The notes under the pieces were generated by a model. The model searched no databases. It had not been told where the DNA came from and was given only the letters and a program-made list of their open reading frames with translations. From Zygnema cylindricum (taxonomy: Eukaryota > Streptophyta > Zygnematophyceae > Zygnematales > Zygnemataceae), in the NCBI GenBank assembly GCA_037447655.1, contig JBBHKE010000256.1, forward strand, positions 1-44,694: 44,694 bases of DNA, given 5' to 3'. Below are positions 18,737 to 30,542 of the stretch, piece by piece (the stretch's first letter is position 1; every line of letters begins with the position of its first letter). The position numbers were made by a program, and so were the translations under genes.

Positions 18737-19991
18737 TGTTATAAGCCCACCCTCTAGGGTACCAATCTTTAATGGAACTAGCTTCATATACTGGGAAAGT
18801 ATGATGATAGGAGCTCTATGCGAAAAAAGGTTTTTGGGGATAGTGAGTGGACGATTGGGGCGTCCATCAAGTCTTGGAATTCCTCCAGGGTTTGAAGGAA
18901 GCAAATTCACAAAAAAAGCAGGTTCATCTTCAACGGAGGAGATAAAGGAAGGAGAGGTGGTGGACAAAGGAGCGGAGAAAGAGACGACCACACGAATAGC
19001 AACCGGTTCAGCATTCATGTTACCTATTCTGAGGAACGAGGAGAATGATACTCAAACCTGTGATTTCAACAATATGGCGGCAAAGCACTTCATCCTACGC
19101 CAGCTTACTCAAGGACTTGCATGTTCTCATTTGGAGGTAGAAAGGGCATTCGATCTGTGGATGGCTCTTATAGAGATGTACCGAAGTGGTACAATTAGCA
19201 ACAACAGTTGGCTGATCAGAAAGTTAAGGAATATGTATACAAAGGGGGGAAATGTTGGATTTTTGCAATGAACTTGCTGCACTCTTCATAGAGCTAGAGA
19301 GTGCGGGAAAAGATTTTAGTGAAAAAGAAAAGGTTAACTGTTTACTGATGAAGTTACCCGATGAGTTCGAGAACATAGTCAACTGTGTGCAGAACTTGCC
19401 GGACTCAAGGTGGATATGGAACTCTGTGGTAGGGATGATTCTCGTTCGGGAGAATACGATTAAGATCCGAAGGGGAGGAAAGAGTGGCCAAGCCTTGGCA
19501 ACTGCAACCGATTGGAGGAACAAGTTTCCCGGAAACTAGTCGGAAACTATGGGGGGAGGGAGCAAAAAAATCAGATCGACGAGTTCGGACAAAGGGCTCC
19601 CAAAGGTTTATGTCATTTTTGTAAGAAACCGGGGCACTATATGGCAGAGTGCACTAAGCTAACCGAGCTTCGGTTAAAAGAGGGGTTGACCAGTGGTACC
19701 CCGAGAGGAAAGAAAAAGGCCCTTGTGACACAGGTACATGAGGCGGAATCCGAGGACGAGGACAATGAGCTCCTTTTGGATGAGGAGTTGGAGGCGAAAA
19801 ACGAGGTCGAAATCCCACGAAGGCAGAAATGTGCTTACGGTGGATTGAAAGGTGAAGCAGGCTGGATTATAGATTCAGGTGCCTCCATGCACATGTGCAA
19901 AGATAGGCACCTGTTCACTAAGATAAGAAAGATTCCCACCATAGAGATAGAGTACGGGGATGGGAGGATAGTCACCACTACTCTTGTATGA
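18717..19991 (+). pseudogene. gag: Element A gag and protease, frameshifted
   Basis: Starts MEVSEFHVISPPSR inside the 5' LTR. The capsid-like part holds FNGTSFIYWESMMIGALCEK, KHFILRQLTQGLACSHLEVE and FIELESAGKDFSEKEK. The reading frame shifts near 19250 and again near 19520. A CCHC zinc knuckle (CHFCKKPGHYMAEC, from about 19616) is followed by the aspartic protease active site (WIIDSGASMHMC, about 19863), and the frame ends at a TGA at 19989-19991 where sister elements have Gly. The protein would package element RNA into particles and cleave the polyprotein, but the breaks make this copy inactive. Confidence 0.9.
18737..18751 (+). promoter_or_regulatory. Primer-binding site of element A, decayed
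   Basis: TGTTATAAGCCCACC differs at three positions from the GGTTATGGGCCCACC of the sister elements. The changes look like old mutations of the half initiator-tRNA site. Confidence 0.7.
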
Positions 19992-20006
19992 TCTGTAGAT
20001 TTCAAA

Positions 20007-21400
20007 GTGTTAGTAGAAGGAAAGACATCGATAGTAACATTCTCGATGTATTGTTTTTTTCCGGAGCTGAACAAAAACCTCATCTCTACATCTGTATTAG
20101 ATGATAAGGGTTTTTTTACTAGCACTAGGGAAGGAGTCTTTACTGCTAGTTTTGAGGAGGATGTCTATTTCATTGTTGAGAAAGGTAGCCATGGGATGTT
20201 TAGACTGATTTTATGTAATGAAACGAAGAAACTTTATTATGCTGGTGTTCATGATATTATGATGTGGCATAAGAGGCTTGGGCATGTGAATCTAGATAAG
20301 TTAAGAGAGATGAAAAAGATGGGAGTGGTGGAAGGGATTCAGTTCAGTGATAGTGATAATATAAGTGATTGGTGTGGATGTGCTCAAGGTAAAGCACACA
20401 TATTACCCTATCTAAAACATCCACCTATAAGGGAGAAAAATTCTAGATTTAGTACACACAGATATTTGGGGACCGGCTAAAGTGCCCTCACCGGGTGGGA
20501 AGAGATTTATGATGACTATCACTTATGATTGGTCTCGGTATTCCCGGGTGTATTTTTTGAAAAACAAGTCCGAAGCTCAGGATTGTTTTAGACAATATAA
20601 AGCATGGAGCGAAAAAATCCATGAAACTCCAATCAAGAGAATAAGGAGTGACAATGGTGGAGAGTATACTTCTAACCAGTTTGAGGATTTTCTGAGGGAA
20701 GATGGGGTCCAACACCAAAAGACAGTTCCAGAAAACCCGGAACAGAATAGGGTAGCTGAAAGGTTAAATAGAACACTAAGTGATAGTGCTAGAAGTATGT
20801 TGTCAGATAAGAAGATAGGAATAATGTTTTGGGGAGAAAGCAATAAACTGTGCTAATTACCTCAAAAATAGAGTTCTTACTTCAGCTATAAAAGATCAAA
20901 CACCTTATGAGAGATGGACAGGCTGGAAACTAGACATATCTCACTTAAAGGTTTTTGGCAGTCAAGTATCCAGATAGATACAGATCGGTCTAATTGGAAG
21001 CTAGATCCTTAAGGTAAACCTGGATACTTATTAGGATATGATGAGGATATTAAAGGATATAGAGTTTATGATTTAAAAAGGGAAGATATAATCTTAGTGA
21101 AGCATCTAGTAGTTATGGATGAAGGAAAGTCTGTGGATCCCTTCAAATATAGAAAGTCAGTAAAAATCAGATTTGAGTCAGAAAATTCCGATGACTTTGA
21201 GCTTCCTAACTATCCACGTTTTAGAGAAGATGACATTCTTGTAGGTTCAAATCAGACCGAAAAGGACTTGGCTGTGGAAACTCTAGTGACAACTCTACCC
21301 GAAGCGGAAGACGTGGTGGAAATTGATTCGGAATCAAGAGATAGGGGAGAAGCCGAGATTTTCGAAAGAATCCACGAGAACCATCTATTCCGGCCTTAGA
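20007..21400 (+). pseudogene. Element A GAG-pre-integrase and integrase, broken
   Basis: Carries WHKRLGHVNLDKLREMKKMG, CGCAQGKAHI, then after a frameshift near 20450 the core PSPGGKRFMMTITYDWSRYS, RSDNGGEYTSNQF and ENPEQNRVAERLNRTLSDSA. Catalytic second Asp and Glu are visible. NRVAERL has Arg where relatives have Gly. Further frameshifts near 20845 and 20970 and a TAA at about 21010 interrupt the C-terminal part, which ends in a linker (DPFKYRKSVKIRFESENSDD, acidic region) before the reverse transcriptase. Confidence 0.9.
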
Positions 21401-21506
21401 TTTTGAGGGGGGGAGGAGAAGTAGCAAAAGATTGCAAGAAAAATAGGTTAATAACAAGGTAACAAAACTATCTCATCAAGATGAACCTCAGACTTATGAA
21501 GAGACG

Positions 21507-23066
21507 ATGACGTGTCCAAAAAGAAACCGGTGGAAGACAGCCATTAATGAGGAGATGGCCTCAATTATGGCAGCCGATACTTGGGAGCTGGTGGATTGTC
21601 CACTTTACCGAAAACCAATCGGTTTTAAGTGGATTTTCAAAATAAAACTAAACCCAGATAACACAATCGAGCGCTACAAGGCCAGATTAGTGGCAAAGTG
21701 ATTTGCACAAATAGAGGGAATTGACTACGAAGAAACCTTTGCCCCGGTCGTCAGATTTCCCTCCGTCCGCGTACTTCTCAGTCTGGCAGCAGCGGAAGAC
21801 ATGGAAGTGCATCAGATGGACATCAAGACAGCCATTTTGCATGGAGAATTGGAATAGGAGATCTTCATGCGACAACCCGAAGGGTTTGTGGAGGAAGGAG
21901 AGGAGAGTAAGGTATGCTGGCTGATTAAATCTCTTTATGGTGTGAAACAGGCGCCTCAACAGTGGAATAAGAAGCTTGATGAGTTTCTTATTGGTCTGGG
22001 ATATATCCGGATCAGCTTAGATCACTCAATCTATGTTTTCGAAGATGAGGAAGGTTTTATATTTATTGCAATTTATGTTGATGATTTGCTTGTTTTAAGT
22101 AAATCAATGGAAAAAATTAATAACTGAAACCGATCTTAAAGGGAGATTTGAAATGAATGATATGGAGGAAGCAAAATATATTTTGGGAATTCAAGTAGAA
22201 AAAGACCGAAAAAGAAAAATTATAAGATTGACTCAAAAGGAAGCAATAGGGAAAATGCTTGAAAAATTTCAAATGGATAAAGCTAATAGTTGTACAACTC
22301 CAATCGAGTTGAAGAAGGGAAGTGAGGGGAGTGAGGAAGAAGGAGTCATACTCTTAGACGAGGAATTATCTTATGAAGAACAAAAGTTCATGCAGACTAT
22401 TCCTTACAGGCAAGTAGTGGGAAGTCTAATCTATTTTATGAATTGTACCCGGCCGGATTTAGCTGCAGCTGTAGGAGTGCTGAGTAGAAGTCTAAATGCT
22501 CCCACTAAAAAGGATTGGGAGGCAGCTAAGAGAGTTCTTAGATAATTGATAGGAACTAGGGATCTATGGTTGCATTTGGGTGGGGAGAATACTGACATCA
22601 CTACTTGGAATGATGCTAGTTATGGTGATGCTCCGATGAGGAGATGCACTTCTGGATATGTATTATATGTGGGTGATGGGGCTTGCTGTTGGAGTAGCAA
22701 ACAGCAAAAGGTTATTGCTCAGTCCACCATGGAGGCTGAGTATATGGCCTCTTGCTCTTTGTAAAAGAATTGATGTGGGTCAAGTCTTTGCTTGGTGAGC
22801 TTGGTCACCTTAAGAGTGGTGTGCAGAAAATATTTTGTGATAATCAGGCAACAATCGCTATTTCTGCCAATCCTAAACATCATTTTAAAGCCAAACACAT
22901 GGACATTAGACTCAGCTTTGTTAGAGAGAAAGTAGAAAACAAAATAATCAGTTTAGAGTACGGACCAGATAGTGAAATGGTAGCAGATATGATGACCAAA
23001 CCTGTGCCTTCCCCTAAGCTAATTTTCTGCAGGGAGAAGTGTGGTCTGAAATTAAAGATTGACTAG
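21507..23066 (+). pseudogene. Element A reverse transcriptase and RNase H, broken
   Basis: Starts with the copia RT entry KRNRWKTAINEEMASI and continues with PIGFKWIFKIKLNPDNTIER. A TGA at 21700 replaces Gly in VAKGF, TAG at 21856 interrupts HGELE-EIFMRQ, and the Tyr of VLRY is TAA at 22543. The catalytic FIAIYVDDLLVLSKS box is intact. The RNase H part shows QSTMEAEYMAS, DNQATIAISANPKHHFKAKH and MVADMMTKPVPSPK. It ends with TAG at 23064-23066 immediately before the polypurine tract. Confidence 0.92.
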
Positions 23067-23079
23067 AAAATAAGGGGAG
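23067..23079 (+). promoter_or_regulatory. Element A polypurine tract
   Basis: AAAATAAGGGGAG abuts the 3' LTR start, the plus-strand priming site of reverse transcription. The same sequence, as CTCCCCTTATTTT, adjoins the B LTR at 26185 on the other strand. Confidence 0.92.
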
Positions 23080-24140
23080 TGTAGAAATTAATGGTCTTTT
23101 TTAAGTATTTTCTAGGCCTGAATAGAAATATAGAAAGAAGCGGAGGCAGTCTACCTCTAACTTCTCTCTCCAACTCTCAAACTTGTCGCAGTCACTGAGA
23201 AATTGGAGAGGAAGCTAGAGCCATGGCTACCTAGGCTATCCAGAGGTTTACGGGATATAAATATTAGTTTATTTATAATTTAGAATATATTTACTAAAAT
23301 ATATGTGACGCCTCCAAGAATTGATCCTCGAACTTGCTGGCCGGTAATCAGCCGGTAGCCGGTAGCTCTAACGGTTAAGTCTAGAGAAAGTGTTACGTAC
23401 CATATAGATTGATAATTAATTAAACATTGATACGTAGAATAGTTCATTTAACTGAAATAAGTTTACGGGAGACATAGATCCAGTAATGTAAAAGTACGGA
23501 TTACGGTACGTATAAGAAACGGATACCGCGCATTTATTTCTTTACCGAAACGAATACCGCACATGTATTTATTACGGCTACGATTAAATGTAAATTTAAT
23601 CGGACGGCCGAAATTAAATGCCGAGATCGCATAAGAGAATTTTGACGGTTTTTGATCATCGCCACATCGGATGACACGTGGCGGAATGACATTGGATCGC
23701 GACATCTCCGAGGATTAAGGGAGCGAATACGAAAATACCACGTGTCAACATTTAGTCAATGTCCGACAGTGTCCGTACATAAAGTACACCGGCAGCTGTA
23801 CTTTTGTGTACGGTGGAGTAATGTGATTGGCTCCGTACATCAGTAGATAGAGTCAGTGAGAGAGATATGACTTAGAAAAATTAGGACCCTCTCTCCCAGA
23901 GTGCTTCTGTACAAGAGGTCTACTTTGACCCTCCATTACTTACTGCTCAGGGGAGCAAATTCAGAGATTCTTTTTGCTATCCACTCAAGGGAGTCTTGCC
24001 TTCACAAGGGTGAAGTTGGCCAGAGTTTTTGTCTGCCAAAGTGGCAGTTGTTATTGCTGAAACACAAAGGGGTCAAGGTTATCCTAGAGGCTTCTTGGAA
24101 GCTGTCCACTCTGAGGACTTATGGAGGTCTCAGAGTTTCA
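23080..24140 (+). repeat. Element A 3' LTR
   Basis: TGTAGAAATTAATGG to CAGAGTTTCA, followed by the TACAG duplication. It repeats all motifs of the 5' LTR, including CACGTG at 23675 and 23739, the antisense module at 23307-23383 and an ATG at 24121. Confidence 0.92.
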
Positions 24141-24800
24141 TACAGCCGATGTATTTTCTGTACGGCCGGTGTTCGACAAGGCACTGAGTGGATGCGTTTC
24201 ACTTTTCCACTCGTTTTATATTCTCCGGAATTCCCGCGACCAAATGTCATCTTTCCACGCGGCGCCAGGTCATGCCATGTCCATAAAAGCCAAGGTGACC
24301 ATTTTGCGATCTCGGCGATGACGTGGGACGTCGGATTAAATCTGACATCAAATGTCGACCGTTGAAACAAATGTTTGATTCATTTGTTTCGTGCGAAATG
24401 ACGTTTCGCACTAAACCTTAACAAGTTTTATGTTTATTCATCCATATTTCAGTTAAATGATTTCACTATTATACAATAGGTTAAATACTTATCAAACCCT
24501 ATATCTTCTAACAAACTCCTACGACAGACTGGTTAGAGCTAACGGCTACGCTGCGCTCTGCCGGTCGCGGCTTCGAGTCCTGCGGGACTCAACCTTTTGT
24601 TGAGGGTGACTTAAGTCACTCTTTAGTCTTTCCTATAGAGCTGAGGCAGCCATGGCTCCCTCTCTCTCTCTCTTTTTCAGTGACTACAACAAGTATGGGG
24701 GCAAGAGAGAAGAGATGGAGGCAGGCTGCTTGCATTTTCTTTATCTGTTTCCGCTAATTATTTTAGACCTAGAAAATACTAAAAACTACTTATTTCAACA
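24141..24800 (-). mobile_element. Copia family B LTR #1, right part
   Basis: Continues the LTR broken at 17668. It carries the antisense tRNA-like module (24521-24595) and ends ACTTATTTCAACA, the TGTTGAAATAAGT start of the minus-oriented LTR, next to a polypurine tract at 24801. Confidence 0.88.
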
Positions 24801-25182
24801 CTCTCCTTATTTTCTAGTTTTATTTTAACTTTTCTTTTAATCGACATTTTTCCCTACAATATTTTAACTTTGGAGAGGGCACAGGTTTGGTCATCATGTC
24901 AGCCACCAGTTGTTCATCGGATTTATACACAAGATTTACAATTTTATTTTCAACTTTTTCCCTCATGAAGCTCAATCTTATGTCCATATGTTTAGCTTTG
25001 AAGTGATGTTTTGAATTGGCTGCAATGGCAATGGCAGCCTGATTATTACAAATAAAAATCATGCACTCCCTCCTTCATATACCCCAATTGTTGCAACAAA
25101 GATATGACCCACATCAACTCTTTTACAGCCAAACAAGAGGCCATATACTCAGCCTCCATAGTAGACTGAGCAACCACGTTTT
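24801..25182 (-). pseudogene. Copia family B pol fragment: RNase H C-terminal end
   Basis: Reads on the minus strand from VVAQSTMEAEYMAS through KELMWVISLLQQLGYMKEG and CNNQAAIAIAANSKHHFKAK to KPVPSPKLKYCREKCRLKEK and stop, with one frameshift near 25050. It begins abruptly at 25182, where a second B LTR abuts, so all of pol upstream of the QKVVAQ position is missing from this copy. Confidence 0.9.
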
Positions 25183-26184
25183 TGCAATTCTGTGTCCTCC
25201 ATTGGACTACAGAATACAGGAAGCCTCTAGATAGTATTTGACTAACCCACTTTAAGCCACGACCACTTCTGCCCAAGAAGGCAAACTGACAATTTGACTG
25301 CACCCTTGTGTAGCCTGGACTCCCCTGAGTCCGTAGCAAAAAGAATCACTGAAAACAGCCAACCAGGCGATAAGTTATGAGCCGGCAAAAATGCCAATTT
25401 ATACAAAGCTCTCTTAGAGAGAGGTGTCTGTCTACCAAATATTTCCTAAGTCCTAAATCCCTCTCACAACCCCTATCTACTAAAGTACGAACCAATCGTA
25501 TTACTGTAAAGTACAGAAAGGTACTATGGCCGATGTACTTTCTGTACGGCCGATGTACGACAAGGCTCTTGAGTGGACGCGTGTCATTTTTCCACTTGTC
25601 CGTATTTCCTCCGGAATTCCCGCGACCGAATGTTATCCTTCCACGCGGCGCCACGTCATGCCACGTCCATAAAATCCAAAATGACCATTCCGCGATCTCG
25701 ACGACGACGTGCGCCGTCGGATTAAATCCGACATTAAATGTCGACCGTTCAAAGTGTCTGTTTCATTTGTTTCGTGCGAAATGACGTTTCGCACTAAACC
25801 TTAACAAGTTCTATGCTAGTTTCGTTTCATATTCTAGTTAGATCATTTCGGTACTACACAACAGTTTATATATGAATGAAACCCTATATTATCTAACGGA
25901 CTTCTACGACAGACTGGTTAGAGCTAACGGCTACGCCGCGCTCTACCGGTCGGGGGTTCGAGTTCTGCCGGACTCGACCTTTTGTTGAGAGTGACTTAAG
26001 TCACTCTTTAGTCCTTCCTATGGAGCTGAGGCAGCCATGGCTCCATCGCTCTCTCTCTCTTTCAGTGACTACAACAAGTATGGGGGAGAGAGAGAAGAGA
26101 TGGAGGCAGGCTGCCATCATTTCTTATATATGTTTCCGCTAATTTATTTTAAACTAGAAAATACAAAAACTACTTATTTCAACA
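25183..26184 (-). repeat. Copia family B LTR #2, 1002 bp, intact
   Basis: Plus-strand TGCAATTCTG to TTTCAACA, followed by polypurine tract CTCCCCTTATTTTC at 26185. It serves as 3' LTR of element B. The antisense tRNA-like module lies at 25906-25980 (TGGTTAGAGCTAACGGCTAC, then GGTTCGAGTTC). Confidence 0.9.
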
Positions 26185-26197
26185 CTCCCCTTATTTT

Positions 26198-28359
26198 CTA
26201 GTCTATTTTTAATTTTTCTTTTAATCCACATTTTTCCCTGCAGTATTTTAATTTCGGCGAGGGTACAGGTTTGGTCATCATGTCCGCTACCATTTCCTCA
26301 TCAGATCTATATACAAGATTCACTATTTTATTCTCAACTTTTTCTCTTACAAAACTTAATCTTATGTCCATATGTTTAGCCTTAAAATGATGTTTTGGAT
26401 TTGCTGCAATTGCTATGGCCGCTTGATTATCACAAAACACTTCATGCACTCCCTCCTTCATATACCCAAGTTCTTGCAGCAAGGACTTGACCCACATCAA
26501 CTCTTTCACAGCAGAACAAGAGGCCATGTACTCAGCCTCCATGGTGGACTGTGCAACCACCTTTTGTTGCTTACTGCTCCAACAGCATGCACCTTCCCCA
26601 ACATACAACACATACCCAGAAGTGCATCGTCTCATAGGTGCGTCCCCATAACTGGCATCACTCCAAGTAGTGATGTCAGTGTGCTCCCCTCCCAAATGCA
26701 ACCATAACTCTCTGGTTCCAACCAGATATCTCATGACTCTCTTGGCTGCCTCCCAATCCCTCTTCCTAGGATCATTCAGACTCCTACTGAGTACTCCAAC
26801 TGCTGCCGCTATGTCCGGCCTGGTACAATTCATAAAATAGATTAAACTTCCTACGACCTGTCTATAAGGGATAGTCTTCATAAACTCTCTCTCTTCAATA
26901 CTCATTTGATCATCTAAGATAATTACTCCTCCTTCTACACTCCCATCACTTACTTTTTTCAAGTCCATGGGAGTGGTACAACTGTTAGCATTTTCCATCT
27001 GGAATTTCTCAAGCATATTACTATTGCTTCTTTCTGAGTAAGTCTGATAATCTTCTTCCCCCTATCTCTCTCCATCTGAATCCCCAAAATATATTTTGCC
27101 TCCCCTAAATCTTTCATATCAAATCTGCTTCTAAGTTCTGTTTTTAACTTATTGATTTTTTCCAAGGATTTACTCAACACAAGCAGATCATCCACATAAA
27201 TTGCAATAAAAATGACACCATTCTCATCTTCAAACATATAGATAGAATGGTCAGAGCTTATACGGATATATCCCAGACTGGTAAGAAACTCATCTAGTTT
27301 CTTGTTCCACTGTCGGGGAGCTTGCTTTAGTCCATATAAGGACTTTATGAGCCTGCAGACTTTGCTCTCTTCTCCTTCCTCCACGAACCCCTCGGGTTGT
27401 CTCATGAAAATTTGTTCCTCTAACTCACCATTAAGAAACGCAGTCTTAATGTCCATCTGATGGATTTCAATGTCTTCCGCTGCTGCCAGGCTGAGGAGAA
27501 TCCTTACTGATGGGAACCGAACAACTGGAGCAAAGGTCTCCTCATAGTCAATCCCTTCCTTTTGGGTGAACCCCTTCGCTACCAATCGAGCCTTATATCT
27601 TTCAATGGTATTATCTGGGTTCAGTTTTAGTTTAAATACCCATTTACACCCAATAGGTTTTCTGTCTGGAGGACAATCTGCTAATTCCCAGGTATTTGCT
27701 TCCATGATAGAAGCCATCTCATCATTTATAGCTCTAATCCATCTTTCTTTCTCTGGACTATTCACTGCCTCCGAGTAAGACTGAGGCTCATCAGGGTGAG
27801 ATAGCTTAGTTACCTTATGAGCGACTTGTTTTTCCTGTAATCTTTTGCTGCTCCTTCTTCCTCCCTCAAACTCTGAAGCAAGAATGGATGGAAGTCTTGG
27901 ATTTCTTCTCACTGTTTCATCGGCTCCCCTGTCCATGGAAACCGGTTCTTGTCCCGCTTCTTCTATCTCCTCGAAGTCCATAGGAGTATGTGAGGTTTCC
28001 GGTGAGTCTCCTGTATCTTGGATCTCCCCTGAATCTGTAATCACGGTGTCACCCATATCCCTTTCGGGAACGACCGAGTTCTCCTCACTTTCAGACTCAA
28101 ATCTGATCCTAATCTTCTTTGTATATTTGAAGGGGTCAAATGACTTCCCTTCATCCATGACAACTAAGTGTTTGACCAGAATGATATCTTTCTTTGCCAA
28201 GTCATATACTCTATATCCCTTAACATCCTCATCATATCCCACAAAGTATCCAGGTTTTCCCTTAGCATCTAGTTTCCAGTTTTTCCTATCCGTGTCAAGA
28301 CTGTAAACTTGGCTACCAAATACTTTAAGGTGTGGATATCTAGTTTTCTTCCAACCCAT
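26198..28359 (-). pseudogene. Element B reverse transcriptase and RNase H
   Basis: The frame 28359-26959 runs from the integrase C-terminal region (DPFKYTKKIRIRFESESEEN) through an acidic linker into the [58 protein letters not shown] and the catalytic IAIYVDDLLVLSKS. A frameshift near 27015 leads into 27016-26198 with RNase H (SSKQQKVVAQSTMEAEYMAS, DNQAAIAIAANPKHHFKAKH). The catalytic Asp pair of RT and the RNase H acidic residues appear intact, so only a small number of indels separates this from an open pol. Confidence 0.92.
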
Positions 28360-29387
28360 CTCTCATAAGGTGTCACTCCCTTCATAGCTGAGGTGAGGAC
28401 TCTATTCTTAATATAGTTGGCACAGTTCATTGCCTCTGCCCAAAATCTCTTTCCTATTTTCTTGTCTGCTAACATACTGCATGCACTATCTCCTAGTGTT
28501 CTATTCAACCTCTCAGCTACCCCATTTTGTTCCAGGTTATATGGTAGAGTTTTCTGGTGTTGCACTCCCTCATCTCTCAGATATTCCTCAAACTGGTTAT
28601 AGGTATATTCCCCCCCATTATCACTCCTTATCCTCTTAATAGGGGTTTCATGCAACTTCTCACTCCAAGCTTTATATTCTTTGAAGTAAGTGGATGCTTC
28701 AGACTTATTTTTCAGAAAGTAGACTCTAGAGTATCTAGACCAATCATCAGTTATTGTCATCATAAACCTCTTTCCTCCAACTGAAGGTACTTTTGCAGGT
28801 CCCCAAATATCTGTGTGGACCAAATCTAACACTTTCTCACCTCTATATGTGGCGGCTTTGGGAAAGGGAAGTCTGTGAGCCTTACCTTGAGCACAACCAC
28901 TACAATCATCCATTATTTCATTATCCCCAAACTGAATGCCATCTACTACCCCAAGCTTTTTCATTTCCCTTAACCTATCAAAATGCACATGCCCCAAACG
29001 CTTATGCCAAATCATCACCTTAGGAACACCAACATAGTAAGCATTTTTCTTTTCATTACTCAAGTTAAGCCTAAACATTCCTTGGCTACCCTTATCTGCT
29101 GTGAAGTAAACTTCATTCCCATACTTAGCTGTAAAGACTCCCTTTCTGGTGAAGGTATCAAACTCTTTGTCATCTAACACAGACGTAGAGACAAGATTTT
29201 TACTCAGCTGAGGAATGTAAAGTACATCTGAGAATGTAAGTATAGAGGTCTTACCCTCCACTAAGACTTTCAGATCTACTGATCCCACTAGATCTGTGGT
29301 AACCACTCTCCCATCCCCATACTCTATCTCTACAGTAGGAATCTTTCGTAGCTTAGTGAAGAGTTCTTTATCACGGCACATATGCAT
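28269..29387 (-). pseudogene. Element B GAG-pre-integrase and integrase
   Basis: Reads MHMCRDKELFTKLRKIP (just after the protease), WHKRLGHVHFDRLREMKKLG, CSGCAQGKAHRLPF, HTDIWGPAKVP, RSDNGGEYTYNQFEEYL and NGVAERLNRTLGDSACSM. All three catalytic acidic residues (D in HTDIWGP, D in RSDNGGEY, E in VAERL) are present. It loses frame near 28310 at the KVFGSQVYSLDTD position. A 372-codon open frame is unusual for this window and points to a younger insertion. Confidence 0.92.
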
Positions 29388-30542
29388 GGATGCACCTGAG
29401 TCGATGATCCATCCTTCCTGTAAAGCTTCCCGAATTGCTCCAAGGGCACACTTCTGCCTCCGAGGGATCTCCTTCTCCTCCAGACTCTCGTCAAGAAGAA
29501 GCTCCCCATCCTCTTAGATGACTCATCCTCGATTTCTCCTGACACTTTTGTAACCATAAGTGCCTTTTTCTTCCCTCCGGAAGAACCCCCTCCACGGTTT
29601 TCTTGGAGCCTCAGCTCCGACAACTTGACACAATCTGCAATAAAGTGTCCCGGCTTTTTGCAATAATGACAAAGACCCTTTGGGGGCCTCTGTCCCCAGA
29701 ATTATCTCTTTCCCCTCTATAAGGTTTCTTCGGATCCTTCCCCCATCGGTCCCCTCGTGCTGCTAGAGCTTGAATGCTCTTTCCTCCTCTCCTAATCTCC
29801 ATTGTGTTTTCCTACACAAGTATCGTCCCAACCACTGTGTTCCATTTCCATGAACCCACAGGCATTTCTTGTACTTGATACACTATATTCTCAAACTCAT
29901 TTGGTAACTTCATGATAAGGGTGTTAACTTTCATTTTCATTGTACCTCTCCACCCGGCACTTTCCATCTCTATATACAAACAAGATAGATCATTACAATA
30001 ATCTAACATCTTTCCTCCTTGGTAAGTGTAACTCACTAACTTTTGCTCAGCCAACTGGAGCTCTAGAATAGTTCCAGCTCTATAAATCTCCACCAAACTC
30101 ACCCACAACTCCTCGGCCTTGTAAATGTGGAGATGACAGGTGGCCAAAGCTTGAGTGAGGTGCATCAGAATGAAGTTCTTCGCAGCCATGTTACATCCTC
30201 CCATATTTGAGTATCGTTCTTCGCGGTCTTCACGGTCGCCGCTCCTGATATTATGGCAATAAGAGTGAGGTGTGTCTCCTTCCCTTTCCCTTTTTCAAAC
30301 ACACTGCTGTTACCATCATTAGCTTCCTCCGCTGAGGCAGCTGTTGATGTAGGAAACCTTACTCCTGCAAATCCTAATGGAGTTCTCGAAGGTGGACGTT
30401 TCACTTGTCCACAGACGATACCCCAGTATCGTTTTTCACACAAAGCTCTTATCATCATGGCTTCCCAACAGATGAACCCTGATCCATTGAAGGTCAGCGC
30501 CCTAGAGGGTGGGCCCATAACCTGAAACTCTGTGTCCTCCAT
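29330..30542 (-). pseudogene. gag: Element B gag and protease, frameshifted
   Basis: Starts MEDTEFQVMGPPSRA at 30542, inside the 5' LTR and across the primer site. Frames shift near 30190, 29810, 29690 and 29450. Visible parts are FNGSGFICWEAMMIRALCEK, KNFILMHLTQALATCHLHIY, IEMESAGWRGTMKMK and, after frameshifts, remains of the CCHC knuckle (29640-29690) and the protease region near 29400. Confidence 0.88.
30508..30522 (-). promoter_or_regulatory. Primer-binding site, half initiator tRNA-Met type (element B)
   Basis: On the minus strand GGTTATGGGCCCACC directly follows the LTR end GAGTTTCA. It is a perfect 15-base complement to the anticodon arm of plant initiator tRNA-Met as recalled. Confidence 0.85.

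Larger units (their letters stand above)
17669..24140 (+). mobile_element. Complete copia element A (6472 bp) nested in a B LTR
   Basis: Two LTRs (17669-18736 and 23080-24140) of about 1.06 kb, roughly 95% alike by eye, flank 4343 bp with gag, protease, integrase, reverse transcriptase and RNase H in the order typical of Ty1/copia. TACAG lies on both sides (17664-17668 and 24141-24145). The polypurine tract and primer site are in their expected places. Coding parts have several stops and frameshifts, so the copy cannot make its own proteins. Its target is the B LTR, and the empty-site sequence can be read from the intact B LTR near 25515-25545. Confidence 0.95.
26185..30522 (-). mobile_element. 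Copia element B, internal region (4338 bp)
   Basis: Lies between LTR #2 and the LTR at 30523, with polypurine tract at 26185-26198 and primer site at 30508-30522. gag, protease, integrase, reverse transcriptase and RNase H appear in copia order. The length is close to that of element A (4343 bp). It is the best preserved pol in the window but has frameshifts. The two flanking LTRs are of different subfamilies. Confidence 0.92.

Noticed and set aside
18734-19018. Minus-strand frames antisense to element A gag
   Set aside because: Shadows of the real gag frame in the opposite strand.
24521-24595. True tRNA gene
   Set aside because: The D-arm-like and T-loop-like parts are good, but no acceptor stem and no standard anticodon arm form, and it recurs at the same LTR position in other families, so it is an LTR module.
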